The position numbers and the translations under genes are program-made. A DNA stretch of 64,000 bases, taken from contig BCHH01000017.1 in assembly GCA_001599595.1 (NCBI GenBank), positions 387,054 to 451,053 of the forward strand. The letters run 5' to 3'. The notes under the pieces are model-generated. The model was not told the DNA's origin, searched no databases, and worked only from the letters and a program-made list of their open reading frames with translations. This DNA comes from Beverwykella pulmonaria. Its lineage: Eukaryota > Ascomycota > Dothideomycetes > Pleosporales > Melanommataceae. This document shows, in pieces, positions 34,445 to 44,920 of this stretch; position 1 is the first letter of the stretch, and every line of letters begins with the position of its first letter.

Positions 34445-36334
34445 ATGCCGTTCAACCTTCGTTCATTGGCAGCTTCTGCTATTGCCTTGTTCCTCGTCGC
34501 TCCCGCATTCGCTTATCCAGTACTAGAGGGCTCCTCAGACTCTCTTGTCAACCTCACCGAGAGGCAAGACGGCGTTGATCCGCTAGCAGTCCGCTTCAAC
34601 TTCATAGGCTGTGACGCTGACCAGCAGACGGCTATCAACGACGCATGGAAACATCTTGTGGTGATTGGCAATGCCGTCGATTTCGGTATCGACTGGACGT
34701 CCCAAGTAAGCCAACAGTTACTAGAGACCTGCTTTCCGCCGTCACTTGCACCATCTAACATTGAACAGGCTGCGATCGACTTCTTAGGCGGCTCGAATGC
34801 TGGCAAATACCAAGACAACATTGAAAGTAAAGATCTGGACTGAAGCCACATTGTATAGTACTGTCAAATTAACACCTGTGCCCAGAAGTCATAAGGAATC
34901 TGCATACCTGGAATGGCGACGGAAGTATCTTCGCGTGGAAGATGGACGTACACTGCGACGATTACCAACATCCATCGGTAGACCCTGCAGTTGACTGCCC
35001 TCCAGGCACAAATAAAGATGATTACTATAAATGTAGGTGAAAGTCGATGAAAATTGCATTGACTCTGCTTACAAACGAACAGGCAACAGCCGGTGCTGGG
35101 TAGCTATAAAAAACAACCAAGGTCAACTTGCGAGATGGATCTATGGAGCTGGCGCATATACCAAATCTACCTTAAACGGCAATATCTTCGTCGGCACGAT
35201 GAACTATTGTCCTGGGTACGCTCCTCTTCCTAATGTCGCAATACACACCACACTAATTTCCACCACAGCTTCTTCGCTATGCCGACGTGCCCGGATCTAT
35301 TAGCTTCAAATATCGCGAAATATCCCGAGGGTGACGACGATAGGATAAACCTAAACAACTATTTTTGTCGCAGTGAGTCCCGCGATAGACTTGCTGATTA
35401 GCTGTACCAATGTTAACCACTTCTTTCCAGCATGGGTCGCCATACACGAGCTTATGCATATTGATTCAAAGTGAGCTATGCTCCCGTTGCGATATATCAC
35501 GCGCCTTTCACTAACGTTCGTAGTATTGGCCATGCTTTGGGTGGTGGCTCGTTTGAACATATCACAGATCTTCGAATTAAAATCTGGGATAACAACCAGA
35601 AAAAAGCGGTCGTTGTAAAGGCGTATGGACCCCAATTGACAAGAACTTTGGCAAAATGGACGATCGATACTGGAAGATATGTCATCAAAAACGGTATGTG
35701 CACAGGTATCCGGCCTCTAGTATCTACGGCAACTGACACTCTCCCCATAGCCGACAATCTTGCCATGTATTGCCTATCTACTTGGCTGACGTCGGGCATC
35801 GGCGCGTATCCCAAGCTTCCCGAGGTGAAATCCATCGACCGCCCCCTTGACGACCCCTGGCTTCTCGGCGGCAGTGTCTACAACTATAACGGCACAATCA
35901 ACCTAAACCCAGACCCCGCCGTGCTCGCCGCAGGCCTGGGCGTCGACTCCGACGCCATTGAAGCCCTCTACTACGACAGCCCACTAGACTGCAGCGACAC
36001 CATGGAGGAACCCAGCTCCGATATCTGTATCGATGACGCGGTCAACCCGCCCGTCGATCTGCAAGGCCCGTTTATTGACACGAATCCTGTACCTACGTCC
36101 ACAACGGTTGCAGCGCCTACACCTCCAACAACGACGGCGGCTCCAAAGCCAACGGATTTCAACTGTAATTGTGGCGAAAGCGGATGCTCGAGCGACAGTA
36201 TGCCGTGTTGTGCGAATGGCAGCTGTGCGTGCCATTGCGGAGAGAGTGGGTGTGCGGATGAGGACCCGAGCTGCTGTGCTAACGGTAGTTGTGCTCCGTT
36301 GCCGGCGAGAATGTTGAGGATGGGGAGGATGTAG
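34445..36334 (+). CDS. Secreted zinc metalloprotease (HExxH) with duplicated Cys-rich tail
   Basis: A 498-residue secreted protein in eight exons: 34445-34705, 34769-34826, 34886-35032, 35083-35215, 35269-35372, 35431-35470, 35524-35693 and 35751-36334. Introns are 50-63 bp and the frame closes exactly. Residues 1-23 are a signal peptide. The zinc-binding motif is WVAIHELMHIDS (His-Glu-Leu-Met-His), in the 40-bp sixth exon. Downstream HITDLR and VKAYGPQL fit an aspzincin-like (M35/lysine-specific metallo-endopeptidase) fold with Asp as a third ligand; that family assignment is tentative. After a Thr/Pro-rich linker, the C-terminus has two tandem Cys-rich units of the form CxCGESGC...CCANGSCA, about 22 residues each. 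The tail ends in a short basic segment and lacks a clear GPI signal. Confidence 0.85.
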
Positions 36335-37766
36335 AGAAAGTAGGATATGAGCTTTGTAAAGATAATGATGAGTGTGGATGCGGTACTCTTTTTGTTGGAC
36401 TTCAACATTTTGTAAACCAATACCATTTTGTTTCTTTAAATCTTGATCAGATCCTCGGATCGAGACTTCTTTTTTACAAATCTACATTACTGAGGCTGTA
36501 CGTTTCAGCCCTAGTTACCGACCCGTTGGCTAGTTCGTCCAACACTGTACATTTTAGTCAGCTGCACTACTGTGCATCGGTGGCATATTTTTAGCAAAGG
36601 GAGAGATAAGATAAAGAGATAAGGAGGTGAGAGGGAGGTCGGCTATTGTTATAGGATAGCACACTTTATGGTAATAAGGACAAGGGCAGAGGATCCTTCC
36701 CTAGGAAGGAGCCTGAGCTTCCAATGCTTGCGAAGCTGTATGGGGCCCAAATTCGTAATCCGGGGCAGATTTAAGGTCCCTCGCTAAATTTGACAATTTC
36801 TGGTAGGTACATCTTAGACTGCGCCGCAGTGGATGAGCAAGGGTGAGCAAGGGTGAGCAGACCAGAGCAGACCTGAGCCTAAGCTGAACCGGGCCTGAGC
36901 CGACCTTAGTCACAGCGGTGCGGGATCGCATGAGCGGCGGGGGTTGCGCAGTGTGCACTTTGGGGTGGTATAACAGGTAATGCAATACTGCAATACACAG
37001 CTTGCATCGCAGCCACGCTAGTAGAGTAGGCAATATCCTAAACAACACAGGCTTTATGTAATGCAGATGGGTTGTCTCGCACTCAATAGGGTTGAGAGTA
37101 AGGGTTCGGGGTAGATAGGAGTGTATTGTAGGAGAGACGAATCGCTGCCAAGCCACATTGGCAGCGGGGGAACACTAATAGGCCAAATCACATGACATCT
37201 GAGCTATACTGCCTCCGTATAGGCCCTGTACCAGCCTTACAGTATCCCCCTTCACGATCTAAACGTCCGGTGAGGAAACAATGGCGTTTGCAAATTGGGC
37301 GGATTGACAAAGTTGAATACTATGCACGATGTGGGGGGGGGTCGTCAGAGGAACCTGGGAGAGGTCAATGCCTGCAGGAAGCTTCATTCTGGAAGATCAA
37401 TTGTGTGGAAAAAAATTGAGACTCAGGCAAAGAGTGTAGGAGTGTAGAATAAGACTGTGCGCTGAGACTAAGCGCCGTAAACTAGTTGTGATGCTTTAAT
37501 GCGGCACGCACGTCCATCTTACATGAAATGCAGGCAGACGGCGTAGGATAAAGTGTGGGCTGGGATGTCGACACTCCAACGTGGTACTCACTTCGGTCTT
37601 CGGTGAGACATACAGTATATGGCTGCAAGTACGCACTGGCCTGCAGAACGTTGCAGGGGTTTCGCCACATAACGAGCTCGGCTCGGTATATTAAATACAA
37701 CTCTTTCATTAGCCGTCTTCAACAACATCTATCTGTACTAGACACAATCAACATACAACAACAGCC
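36335..37766. other. Intergenic stretch with a short tandem repeat
   Basis: No gene is supported. At 36831-36860 a 10-bp unit (TGAGCAAGGG) is repeated about two and a half times, followed by related TGAGC units up to about 36905. The promoter of the 37767 gene has a TATA-like TATATTAAATA near 37686. Confidence 0.45.
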
Positions 37767-38834
37767 ATGACATCACCAAGTCAACAGTTTGGCGCCGTTC
37801 TCATCACTGGTGGAAGCGGTTTTGTCGGCAATCGTCTCGTCGCAAGCTTGCTTGAAGACCCTCGTTGGTCCAGCGTCCACGTTGTCTCCAGAAATCCCAC
37901 TGCTCGCCACGAGAGAGCGTCGTATCATTCAGCCGACATCACCGATTCCGAAGCCATCCGAACACTGCTTTTACAGGTTAAGCCTCGAGTGATTATTCAC
38001 TCTGCGGCTCCAAGCTACACGTCGACAGAGTCTGAACTCAATCACGCGATAATTACCGGAACCAGAAACCTTCTGCAGTGCGCACGAAATGAGGAATCCG
38101 TCGAGGCATTCGTTTACACATCCAGCGATAACGTCGTTGCTAACAAAAAAGAATCTCCATTAACGGAGGCCACGGCCAAGCTTTACCAGGCAGCCAGCAA
38201 GACGATTATGCCTTATGGTCGTGCTAAAGCTCAGGCTGATGCTCTGGTTCTGCAATCAAATAGCACATTCCTCAAGACGTGTGTATTACGCATATGTGGC
38301 ACATATGGCGAAGAGGATACCGCCGGTGTAGCATATTCAATGATGAAGCAGCTTCAGGACGGACAACAGAAGATTCAATTCGGAGACAACAAGGAACTAT
38401 TCGAGTTCAACTACGTTGGAAACGTTGTCCACGCGCACTGCCTCGCTGCTGAAGCTCTTTTGCGCGCCCCGCAAGACACTGCTCACAAGGGCAAATGTGA
38501 CGGCGAGGCTTTTTTCATCACCGACGATAACCCGATCCGCCTGTGGGATTTTGCACATCGTGTGTGGGCTGAAGCTGGTCATCAAAGTCCAGCAGACAAG
38601 CCAACTATCGTTCCATTCTGGGTCATGATCATAGCGGCGGATGTGGTGGAGTGGATTTACTGGCTTCTTCGCAAAAACGATCCGCCGATGAGAAAGGTTG
38701 ATTTCCAGTACCTGCGACAGGGTTTCACGTTCGAAATTGACAAGGCCAAACAACGATTGGGTTACCAACCAAATTTCTCTCAAGAAGAGGGTGTGCGTAG
38801 AACAGTGCAATGGATATTAAAGCAGCGAAAATGA
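37767..38834 (+). CDS. NAD(P)-dependent sterol/3-beta-HSD-like dehydrogenase
   Basis: Single-exon extended short-chain dehydrogenase of 355 residues. It has the nucleotide-binding motif LITGGSGFVGNRL at residues 13-25, the HSAAPSYTST segment, FVYTSSDNVV, and a catalytic Tyr-x3-Lys in MPYGRAKAQ. The overall pattern (including EFNYVGNVVHAHCLAAEAL and FFITDDNPIRLWDF) is that of the 3-beta-hydroxysteroid dehydrogenase/C-3 sterol dehydrogenase group to which Erg26 belongs. A hydrophobic segment at FWVMIIAADVVEWIYWLL could act as a membrane association helix. It probably oxidises a sterol-like or other 3-hydroxy substrate. Being one intron-less gene among accessory enzymes, it is more likely a catabolic paralogue than the housekeeping Erg26. 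Confidence 0.83.
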   Translation: MTSPSQQFGAVLITGGSGFVGNRLVASLLEDPRWSSVHVVSRNPTARHERASYHSADITDSEAIRTLLLQVKPRVIIHSAAPSYTSTESELNHAIITGTRNLLQCARNEESVEAFVYTSSDNVVANKKESPLTEATAKLYQAASKTIMPYGRAKAQADALVLQSNSTFLKTCVLRICGTYGEEDTAGVAYSMMKQLQDGQQKIQFGDNKELFEFNYVGNVVHAHCLAAEALLRAPQDTAHKGKCDGEAFFITDDNPIRLWDFAHRVWAEAGHQSPADKPTIVPFWVMIIAADVVEWIYWLLRKNDPPMRKVDFQYLRQGFTFEIDKAKQRLGYQPNFSQEEGVRRTVQWILKQRK

Positions 38835-38950
38835 ACTAGGAATAATCACTAGTGAGATTGAATAGAGGCTGAATGAAAATATGGTTCCAATTGCGTTGCT
38901 CACCAATTTGGATATAAATTCAGCAATTTCCCTAATTTATCTGTCTCTGT

Positions 38951-39285
38951 ATGCCCTCCCCGATGCCTCGAACAGCCTTGATCACCGGTGCCGCTCACGG
39001 TGGATTGGGACACGCCCTCGCATTGTCGTTCCAGCAGCGCGGTATCCGACTTATTGCAACGGACCAGCGTAAATCTACAGCACTCGATTTCGAAGGCATA
39101 GAGGGCATGTTTTTCCTTCAGCTAGACGTTACCTCGCGCAATCAATCGAAAGGGCTGTTTCTATTATACAAGAGCAACTAGCCTCAGAAGGTACCAGCTA
39201 CCTTGGCAATAACGCCGGTTGTGGCTACACCATGCCCCTTCTGGAGTCGGACATTACTGAACACACAAAGCACAAATATGATTGA
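38951..39285 (+). pseudogene. Truncated and frameshifted short-chain dehydrogenase
   Basis: Only the first third of a classical SDR remains. Frame 1 gives TALITGAAHGGLGHALALSF with the cofactor-binding Gly motif. Near 39139 one nucleotide appears lost; the next frame continues as RAVSIIQEQLASEG, then NNAGCGYTMPLLESDITE, which is the expected NNAG block and following helix. The sequence stops at a TGA (39283-39285) before the catalytic Tyr-Lys region. It resembles the Ayr1-type (acyl-dihydroxyacetone-phosphate reductase) branch of SDRs. It begins 117 bp after the preceding dehydrogenase. A dispersed repeat lies about 150 bp downstream, so insertion or rearrangement may have removed the rest. 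Confidence 0.75.
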
Positions 39286-39442
39286 CTAATCTAGAACTGC
39301 ACCAAAAGTAGTTGACAGGCCTGCACATACGTGGTAATCCGCGCTTTTAGCAGGACAAACCCATGCATTTTGCAGCTCTGCCAAAGAAAGGCGGGGGATG
39401 GCCTTTGATCGCACCAGCTTCGAAGTTTGAAATTGAGGGGGG

Positions 39443-39560
39443 TTGTAAGCCCAGAACACTATACCGTCACGTGGATATGCCACTGACTAATCAGTCCGTC
39501 ATATATATCAGCTGTACATACATCACATCAAATACACATCTTGATACTCTTTCCTTGACA
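39443..39560 (+). repeat. Dispersed short repeat, copy 2
   Basis: Second copy of the repeat at 21687-21815, same orientation, with a shorter TA run and a few differences. It lies shortly after the point where the SDR pseudogene is cut off. Confidence 0.65.
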
Positions 39561-39894
39561 CTTCTGCTTACATTTTTTAATCCATCTCAGGTTTGGGGAA
39601 GTCGGGATATAGATGTGTTTAGGACGAAAGACAAAGTTGAAGACCGAGGCACAGGAAATAGACGTTTAGCTGATGACTCACAGGAAACCAGGGTGCAACC
39701 TAGCAAGGATAATGTACAAAATTTATCGTTTTGATGCAAGGAGACGCAAATCACGATATGCCCTTTTTTCCATCGCCGAGCTAACTGTGACCTGACAGAA
39801 AAGAAGAAATACCGAAAAAATATGTTCATTGCAAAATTCGCACTTTCCAGCTCCAATCATGCACTTCCCACCCTCAACCTTCTTTCCAAATTCC

Positions 39895-40772
39895 CTACTC
39901 ATTTCCCTCATTAACAGTAAAACCCCCATCAACCATTAGATTCGCCGCATTAACCAAACTACACCTCGGGAGTGACAACAACACCACTACATCCCCAATC
40001 TCCTCAAACATCGCCTTGCGTCCTTGCCTCTTCTCAAACTCGCTCCACATCTCCATCCCCTTGCCACTCGGCTCAGTAACCAGCGGATCCAACAGCTTTG
40101 TAAGTAAAAATCCCGGGCTCACTGAATTAACGCGAATGTTATGCTGGCGTCCTTCGAGCGCAGCGGCCTTCGTGATCCCAACGACGGCGTGTTTGGATGC
40201 GGTGTAAGCAGAGGAGCCCGAGATGCTCATCAAAGAGTTGACCGAGGCGCAGTTTATGATGGAGCCGTGCTGGGGGGTGCGACCTTCCTCGATCCCGTCA
40301 ATGGAATTCTGTTTCATCATCTGCCTCATCTCATGCTTCGTAGCGAGCAAAACGCCCGTCGAATTCACATCCTGCGTCCTCTGCCAGTCCGTAAGAGCCA
40401 TCTCTGAAATCGGCGCGCTGGGACCGACGACGCCGGCGAAGTTAGCCGCATAGTCTATGCGGCCAAATTTTTCGACTGATTTTGCCACGGCGGATTCGAT
40501 CTGGTCTTCTTTGGTTACATCGGTGTGGATGGCAAGGCACTGGTAGGCGTAAGTGAGGGGCGGTTGTGAGACAAGGTGGGGCAGACTTCGCAGCCGATGT
40601 CTTCGACTTTTTTTCTGCCCTCGGCGAAGGTGGCTTCGTCTTGTATGTCGACGAGTACGACACCTCGTGCACCTTCTTTCGCAAAGGCGACAGCAATGGC
40701 GTTGCCGAGGCCGCGGGCACCGCCCGTGATGAAGGCTACGCCTGGGGCGAGGGGACCGGAGCGTTTCGACAT
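39895..40772 (-). CDS. Short-chain dehydrogenase/reductase (classical SDR)
   Basis: NAD(P)-dependent oxidoreductase of 276 residues, exons 40772-40587 and 40539-39895. Motifs are AFITGGARGLGNAIA (cofactor Gly motif, residues 13-27), VVLVDIQDE (Asp, suggesting NAD preference), AANFAGVVG (NNAG equivalent, with the second Asn replaced by Phe), SIINCASVNS (Ser) and SAYTASKHAVVG (Tyr-x3-Lys), with SPGFLLT and LMVDGGFT at the end. The catalytic Ser, Tyr and Lys are present. The 47-bp intron has a weak donor (GTCTGC), chosen because it is the only one that joins KKVEDIGCE to CLAIHTDVTKEDQ in frame. Substrate unknown. Confidence 0.82.
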
Positions 40773-41219
40773 ATTAACAGAATCAGACTGGACAAAGTGA
40801 ACAGGTGAAACTGGATTTGACCACGTTGTGGGGAAGGAATATACTTGTAGTCTGTGTAAGCTGGCCAGGTCCCAGGTGGAGAACTATGTTTTACATATGT
40901 AGACAAGAATCACGTATGCCAAACTCTCTGCGTGCGGCTCACTATTTCCGTGGGTCGGGTCCGTGATTGGCGTATGTCGATATTGTCTTCCCCGCATGTG
41001 CTCATCTGACATTAGACGTTGTTATCGAGTCAGTATCTTGATTCACTGGTATCCAATTGCTACCCAAGGTCTAGTGCGAAAGGCACACAATATGCCCAGC
41101 TGGGTAGACTCGCATCTGTACATCTATAAGTAGGTATACAATGATATTTTGACCTTGTTTCCCGGATTGCGCTGGTCAAGTTCCCGATCAATTGGGCCGC
41201 TAATTCATTCGCCTAATTT
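40773..41219. other. Intergenic stretch, no gene recognised
   Basis: Contains the SDR promoter. No motif or coding frame was found. Confidence 0.45.
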
Positions 41220-42790
41220 TTATGACGCTGTTGTCCACGGTAGGTCTTTGTTGCGCCTGTACGGCGTTAGTTTCGCAAAATCTTGCTCCACATCTGCCTT
41301 CACGCGTCCATTCCCTAGGTACGCCCACATGTTATCTTCATTCTTGTACCTCATATCATAATGTTCATATTTGATCTCTTTAATCGTCTTCATATAGTGT
41401 AGTGGCTTTTGTTCTTCCCTTAGCATGATTTTCCAGTTTCCCTCCTGTGAAATAATTGGAACTTGATCAGTGGAATATGGACTTACGGAGCCGCCCCAAA
41501 CCCACAGCTTTCCACCAAGTATATTGTTCTTGTACCAAGACCTGCAGTCGACATTCCACACACTCCCTTTATGCCACTCATCAATCCATCGATTCAAGTC
41601 CCTCGTCGGGCGCTCTTTGCTCTCCATCGCTTTGATCCCTTCCTCCTGAATCCTTTTCGCACCCTTCAATATATACTCGACCTGCACCTCGTGGCTCGGC
41701 AGCGCAGTGCCAGAAGCCCAGTTCCCCCTCACACCATTGATGACAAAGTAGTTCGGGAACTTTGGGATGGTGAGGGCAAGATACACATTTGGCTTGGGTG
41801 AGAATTCATCGACCATGCTGACGCCGTCTACGTCATGAACGGTGAAGCGAAGTGCTAATGCGAGGATGAAACCGGTTGCACAGATGAGGATGTTGACGTT
41901 GTGAAGTTTACGCGTATCGTAGATAATGCCTTCTGGTACGACCTTCACGAGCTCGTTGTGCACGGTCTTTACGTTGGGTTCTACAAGCGGCGACAACCAG
42001 GCGGCCCGGCTGGGATAAGTCTGTTCTTCAAATCCTCATGCCCCGGTCCAATACGACGTTCCATTTCCGCGCGCATGCCGACTTCAGCGGCTTGACTAGT
42101 TTCGGAGCCCCGGATGAACAGGTCGAATAGCCCATTCACCGAGCCCTCGAGCATGCGTCTGTACGCGAGGAAATACTCTGGATCCTCGTTGAATAGCCGA
42201 TTGTCTTTTTCGGTGAAATAGTACTGTTTCCCATCTGGCTGGGTGGTCTCGCCGTGGTCGTCCATCGCCGCTTTCATCTGCTCATCAAGCAGGGTTTCCG
42301 CGACTGGAGGCGAGATCCATGTCACGCTTCTCATAAACGCTGTTAGGTGTTTCACGGTTTTCTAGATCTGAGGCAGGATTTGGATCGCACTAAAGCCGGT
42401 TCCAATAACGGCGACAGTGTTATCCTTCCAGTGTGCTTCTCTGTCCCAGGCCGCGGAATGTAATAACGTGCCGCGGAAATCCTGGAGGCTAGGGATCTTG
42501 GGCCATTTCCAGTCGTTGAGAAAGCCGGTACCGGTGATGAACACAGGGCAGTAACCTTGGCCAATTTTTCCATTGATTTCGACTTCGACGGAGTACTGCC
42601 CGGTTTCTTCGCTCTAGGCGGACTGCACACGTGAGTTGAGTTTGACGTAGGGCATGAGGTCGTACTTCTTGGCGAAATTAGAGAAGTATTGTTGGATTTC
42701 GGGACTGTAAGCGTAGAAGGTACTCCAATTAGGGTTGGGCTCGAAGGAGTAGGTGGATACATGGGTTGGGACATCACATGCACGCCTGTA
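41220..42790 (-). pseudogene. Broken Baeyer-Villiger-type flavin monooxygenase
   Basis: Read from about 42790 to 41220, the sequence gives a consistent class B flavoprotein monooxygenase: RACDVPTHVSTYSFEPNPNW, then FITGTGFLNDWKWP, then the second (NADPH) Rossmann motif AVIGTGFSAIQILPQ, then LICATGF and LPNYFV-like FPNYFVINGVRG. The N-terminal FAD motif (GxGxxG) and roughly the first exon are absent. Two TAG codons lie in frame, at 42616-42614 and 42364-42362. Near 41990 about ten conserved residues are missing together with a frame change. Three independent kinds of damage make an error unlikely and indicate a genuine pseudogene. The C-terminus to the stop at 41220 seems intact. Confidence 0.82.
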
Positions 42791-43285
42791 ATATCTTAGC
42801 GAATGCTCCCAGCGAGTTTACTACAGTAACTCTATGTCCGAGGACTTTTGACTCCGGGTAAAATCGTATTACTGGGGCGTCTTAGTGTAATTAAGAATGT
42901 TAATAAGTACGCCTAAAGGCCCTCCTTGACGCCACTTCCATAGAAACTACTTTCCCTGCTTAAACTGCAACTCCTTATTACTAAAGGAGTCTTTGTTAAC
43001 TCCGTAGATGATCGTTCGGCTAGTAAACTAACCGAGACCTTCCGTCAGGTGGCCGACTTTTGGATCCGCCGCAGGCGCGAAGGAGGATGAGGAGGAGCTT
43101 TAGTTTTTTTTGTATATATTCAACGGTACGGTATAACGTATTTACTGCCACTGTTGACGCTGTGAAAAAACACTAGCCGCTTAGGACTAGCCTCCCGGCC
43201 CCCTACGCTCTGAAATCCCCCCGGCGGTCCCGGGGCTGGCATTCGGGATAATATCGAGGTATCGATCTTACGAATTAAATGCTCC
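42791..43285. other. Unassigned stretch, possibly a transposon relic
   Basis: The plus strand over 42990-43090 reads VNSVDDRSASKLTETFRQVA with flanking basic residues, and the part 43120-43270 is unusual in composition, with a palindromic CTAGCCGCTTAGGACTAG. This is coding-like but cannot be assigned. It coincides with the missing 5' end of the monooxygenase, so an insertion or rearrangement point is likely here. Confidence 0.3.
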
Positions 43286-44920
43286 TCACGGGAACGGGTC
43301 GTATTCTCGTAATCCCAGACACACTCCATCTACCTCGACACCATCGACATGCTGCGATACTACGCCGTCGGCGCCAAAGCGGATGAGATCTCCCCCGTTT
43401 GGATCACTGGCAATCATTGGTTTCCATCCCATCGTCTTCTGCGGGCCATTATACGGGTCCTTAACGAAGGCAAGAATATGGTCCTGCATTGACAGGCTGA
43501 CGTCAATTTCGAACTGGGTGGTGTTTGCTATATGGTCTAGAAGTCGATATGTCCCAAAGGTTATCGGTATGTCGCTGGCATGATATGCTCCGAGCCACGT
43601 GTAATAGTTTAAATTGGGAAACGTGCCAGCGTGCTGGAAACGGAAGACGGGCACGTCCGCACCCATCCGGTTCCGATACACGGTTGAGTTGAACGTCGGA
43701 CATACCATCACCCTAAGGTCTAAGGCGGTGATAATCGATTGGTCTGGGCTAGTGGTTATGTTTGGTTGCCAAAACGTCGCCGACGCCTCATTGGCTGTAT
43801 TCGAGATCATAACCGGCCGGCGTGCAATATTGCCTGCCTCTGCTCGCTCTTTATAGTTGGTAAACACGATGCGATCATCGGGAACCAAGCTAAATCTTAG
43901 CGCGGGCGTCTCGCCCCGATCGCCATACTGTCCGATGAAATTTACTATATCCTTAAACGACACCCCACGCATGCAATCAAGCTCCGCTGCGCCGTCCTCG
44001 TCGCTACCGGGGCTCTCACAACTAAAGTGACGCGCTACGAACGTGAAGTTGGAATATGTCGAATCCTTGGCCGGAATAGTGGCACCTATGACCGTCCCCG
44101 ATTGCATGTAGAAGGCTTGCGCGATTGGGTCCTCGGGGAAAGCATAGGCATGGATATCAGCGCTGACGGCCCCAGCGGACCGGCCCATCTGTGTGATACG
44201 GCTCGGGTCGCCGCCGAAGGCCGCAATGTTATCGCGGACCCATTCAAGTGCAGCGCGCTGGTCGAGGATGCCGAGGTTCTGGTGGCCGTTCGCCAGCCCG
44301 CGCGCGGTGGGGAAGCCGAAGATACTCAGTCGATAGTTGATAGTGACGACAATGTGCGACTGCGACCGCTCGACCCATGACGTCGGTATCTGCCACGGGA
44401 TGTCGATACCACCCATTATAAATCCGCCCCCAGTCATGAAGAAGAGGACAGGGAGCCCGGCATTGGACCGCGGCGCCGTTACCTTCGGCGCCCACACCGC
44501 CAGGTATAAACAGTCCTCAGAAGTAGCCGTCCCAACCAGCCCTGACGTGTCGTTCTGGTCGCCGTTAGGATTCGGGTTGTAGATTGTGTTACCTCTGGTC
44601 AGGTCCGAATTATAAAACATGGGTACCGCCGATACAAACTGCGCACACGACGGCGGGAACCGCGTCGCATTGCTATGCTCGTTCGATGGCGACAGCCTCT
44701 CCGGAGGTAGCCAGCGGCGCGACAGTACGGGCGGCTTCGCAAACGGAATGGCGCGAAATTGGCGGGTGTTTGGAAACTCTGGATCGATGAGCCCTGTGAA
44801 GGTACCCGTGGCGGTGCGGACCGTGAGTGGGTCGGAGCTTGGGAGCTTAGCCTCTTGGCCAACGACGGTGTTGGTCGCCAACGTGAGGAGGGACAAGATC
44901 ATGAGCTTCATGTTCGCCAT
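43286..44920 (-). CDS. Secreted type-B carboxylesterase
   Basis: Alpha/beta-hydrolase of 544 residues in a single exon. A signal peptide (MANMKLMILSLLTLATNTVVG) is followed by the carboxylesterase-B core: SEDCLYLAVWAP (family signature), an oxyanion-hole GGGFIMGG, and the nucleophile elbow QMGRSAGAVSAD. The elbow fits G-x-S-x-G, though the usual Gln after the first Gly is Arg. The acidic member is probably Glu in NTANEAS and the His is in GAYHASDIPITFG. There are several N-glycosylation sequons. It hydrolyses carboxylic esters outside the cell or in the secretory pathway. It lies beside the broken monooxygenase, whose lactone or ester product it could have cleaved. The start codon is the first in-frame ATG after a short leader; a second Met follows three residues later. 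Confidence 0.88.
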   Translation of the reverse strand: MANMKLMILSLLTLATNTVVGQEAKLPSSDPLTVRTATGTFTGLIDPEFPNTRQFRAIPFAKPPVLSRRWLPPERLSPSNEHSNATRFPPSCAQFVSAVPMFYNSDLTRGNTIYNPNPNGDQNDTSGLVGTATSEDCLYLAVWAPKVTAPRSNAGLPVLFFMTGGGFIMGGIDIPWQIPTSWVERSQSHIVVTINYRLSIFGFPTARGLANGHQNLGILDQRAALEWVRDNIAAFGGDPSRITQMGRSAGAVSADIHAYAFPEDPIAQAFYMQSGTVIGATIPAKDSTYSNFTFVARHFSCESPGSDEDGAAELDCMRGVSFKDIVNFIGQYGDRGETPALRFSLVPDDRIVFTNYKERAEAGNIARRPVMISNTANEASATFWQPNITTSPDQSIITALDLRVMVCPTFNSTVYRNRMGADVPVFRFQHAGTFPNLNYYTWLGAYHASDIPITFGTYRLLDHIANTTQFEIDVSLSMQDHILAFVKDPYNGPQKTMGWKPMIASDPNGGDLIRFGADGVVSQHVDGVEVDGVCLGLREYDPFP

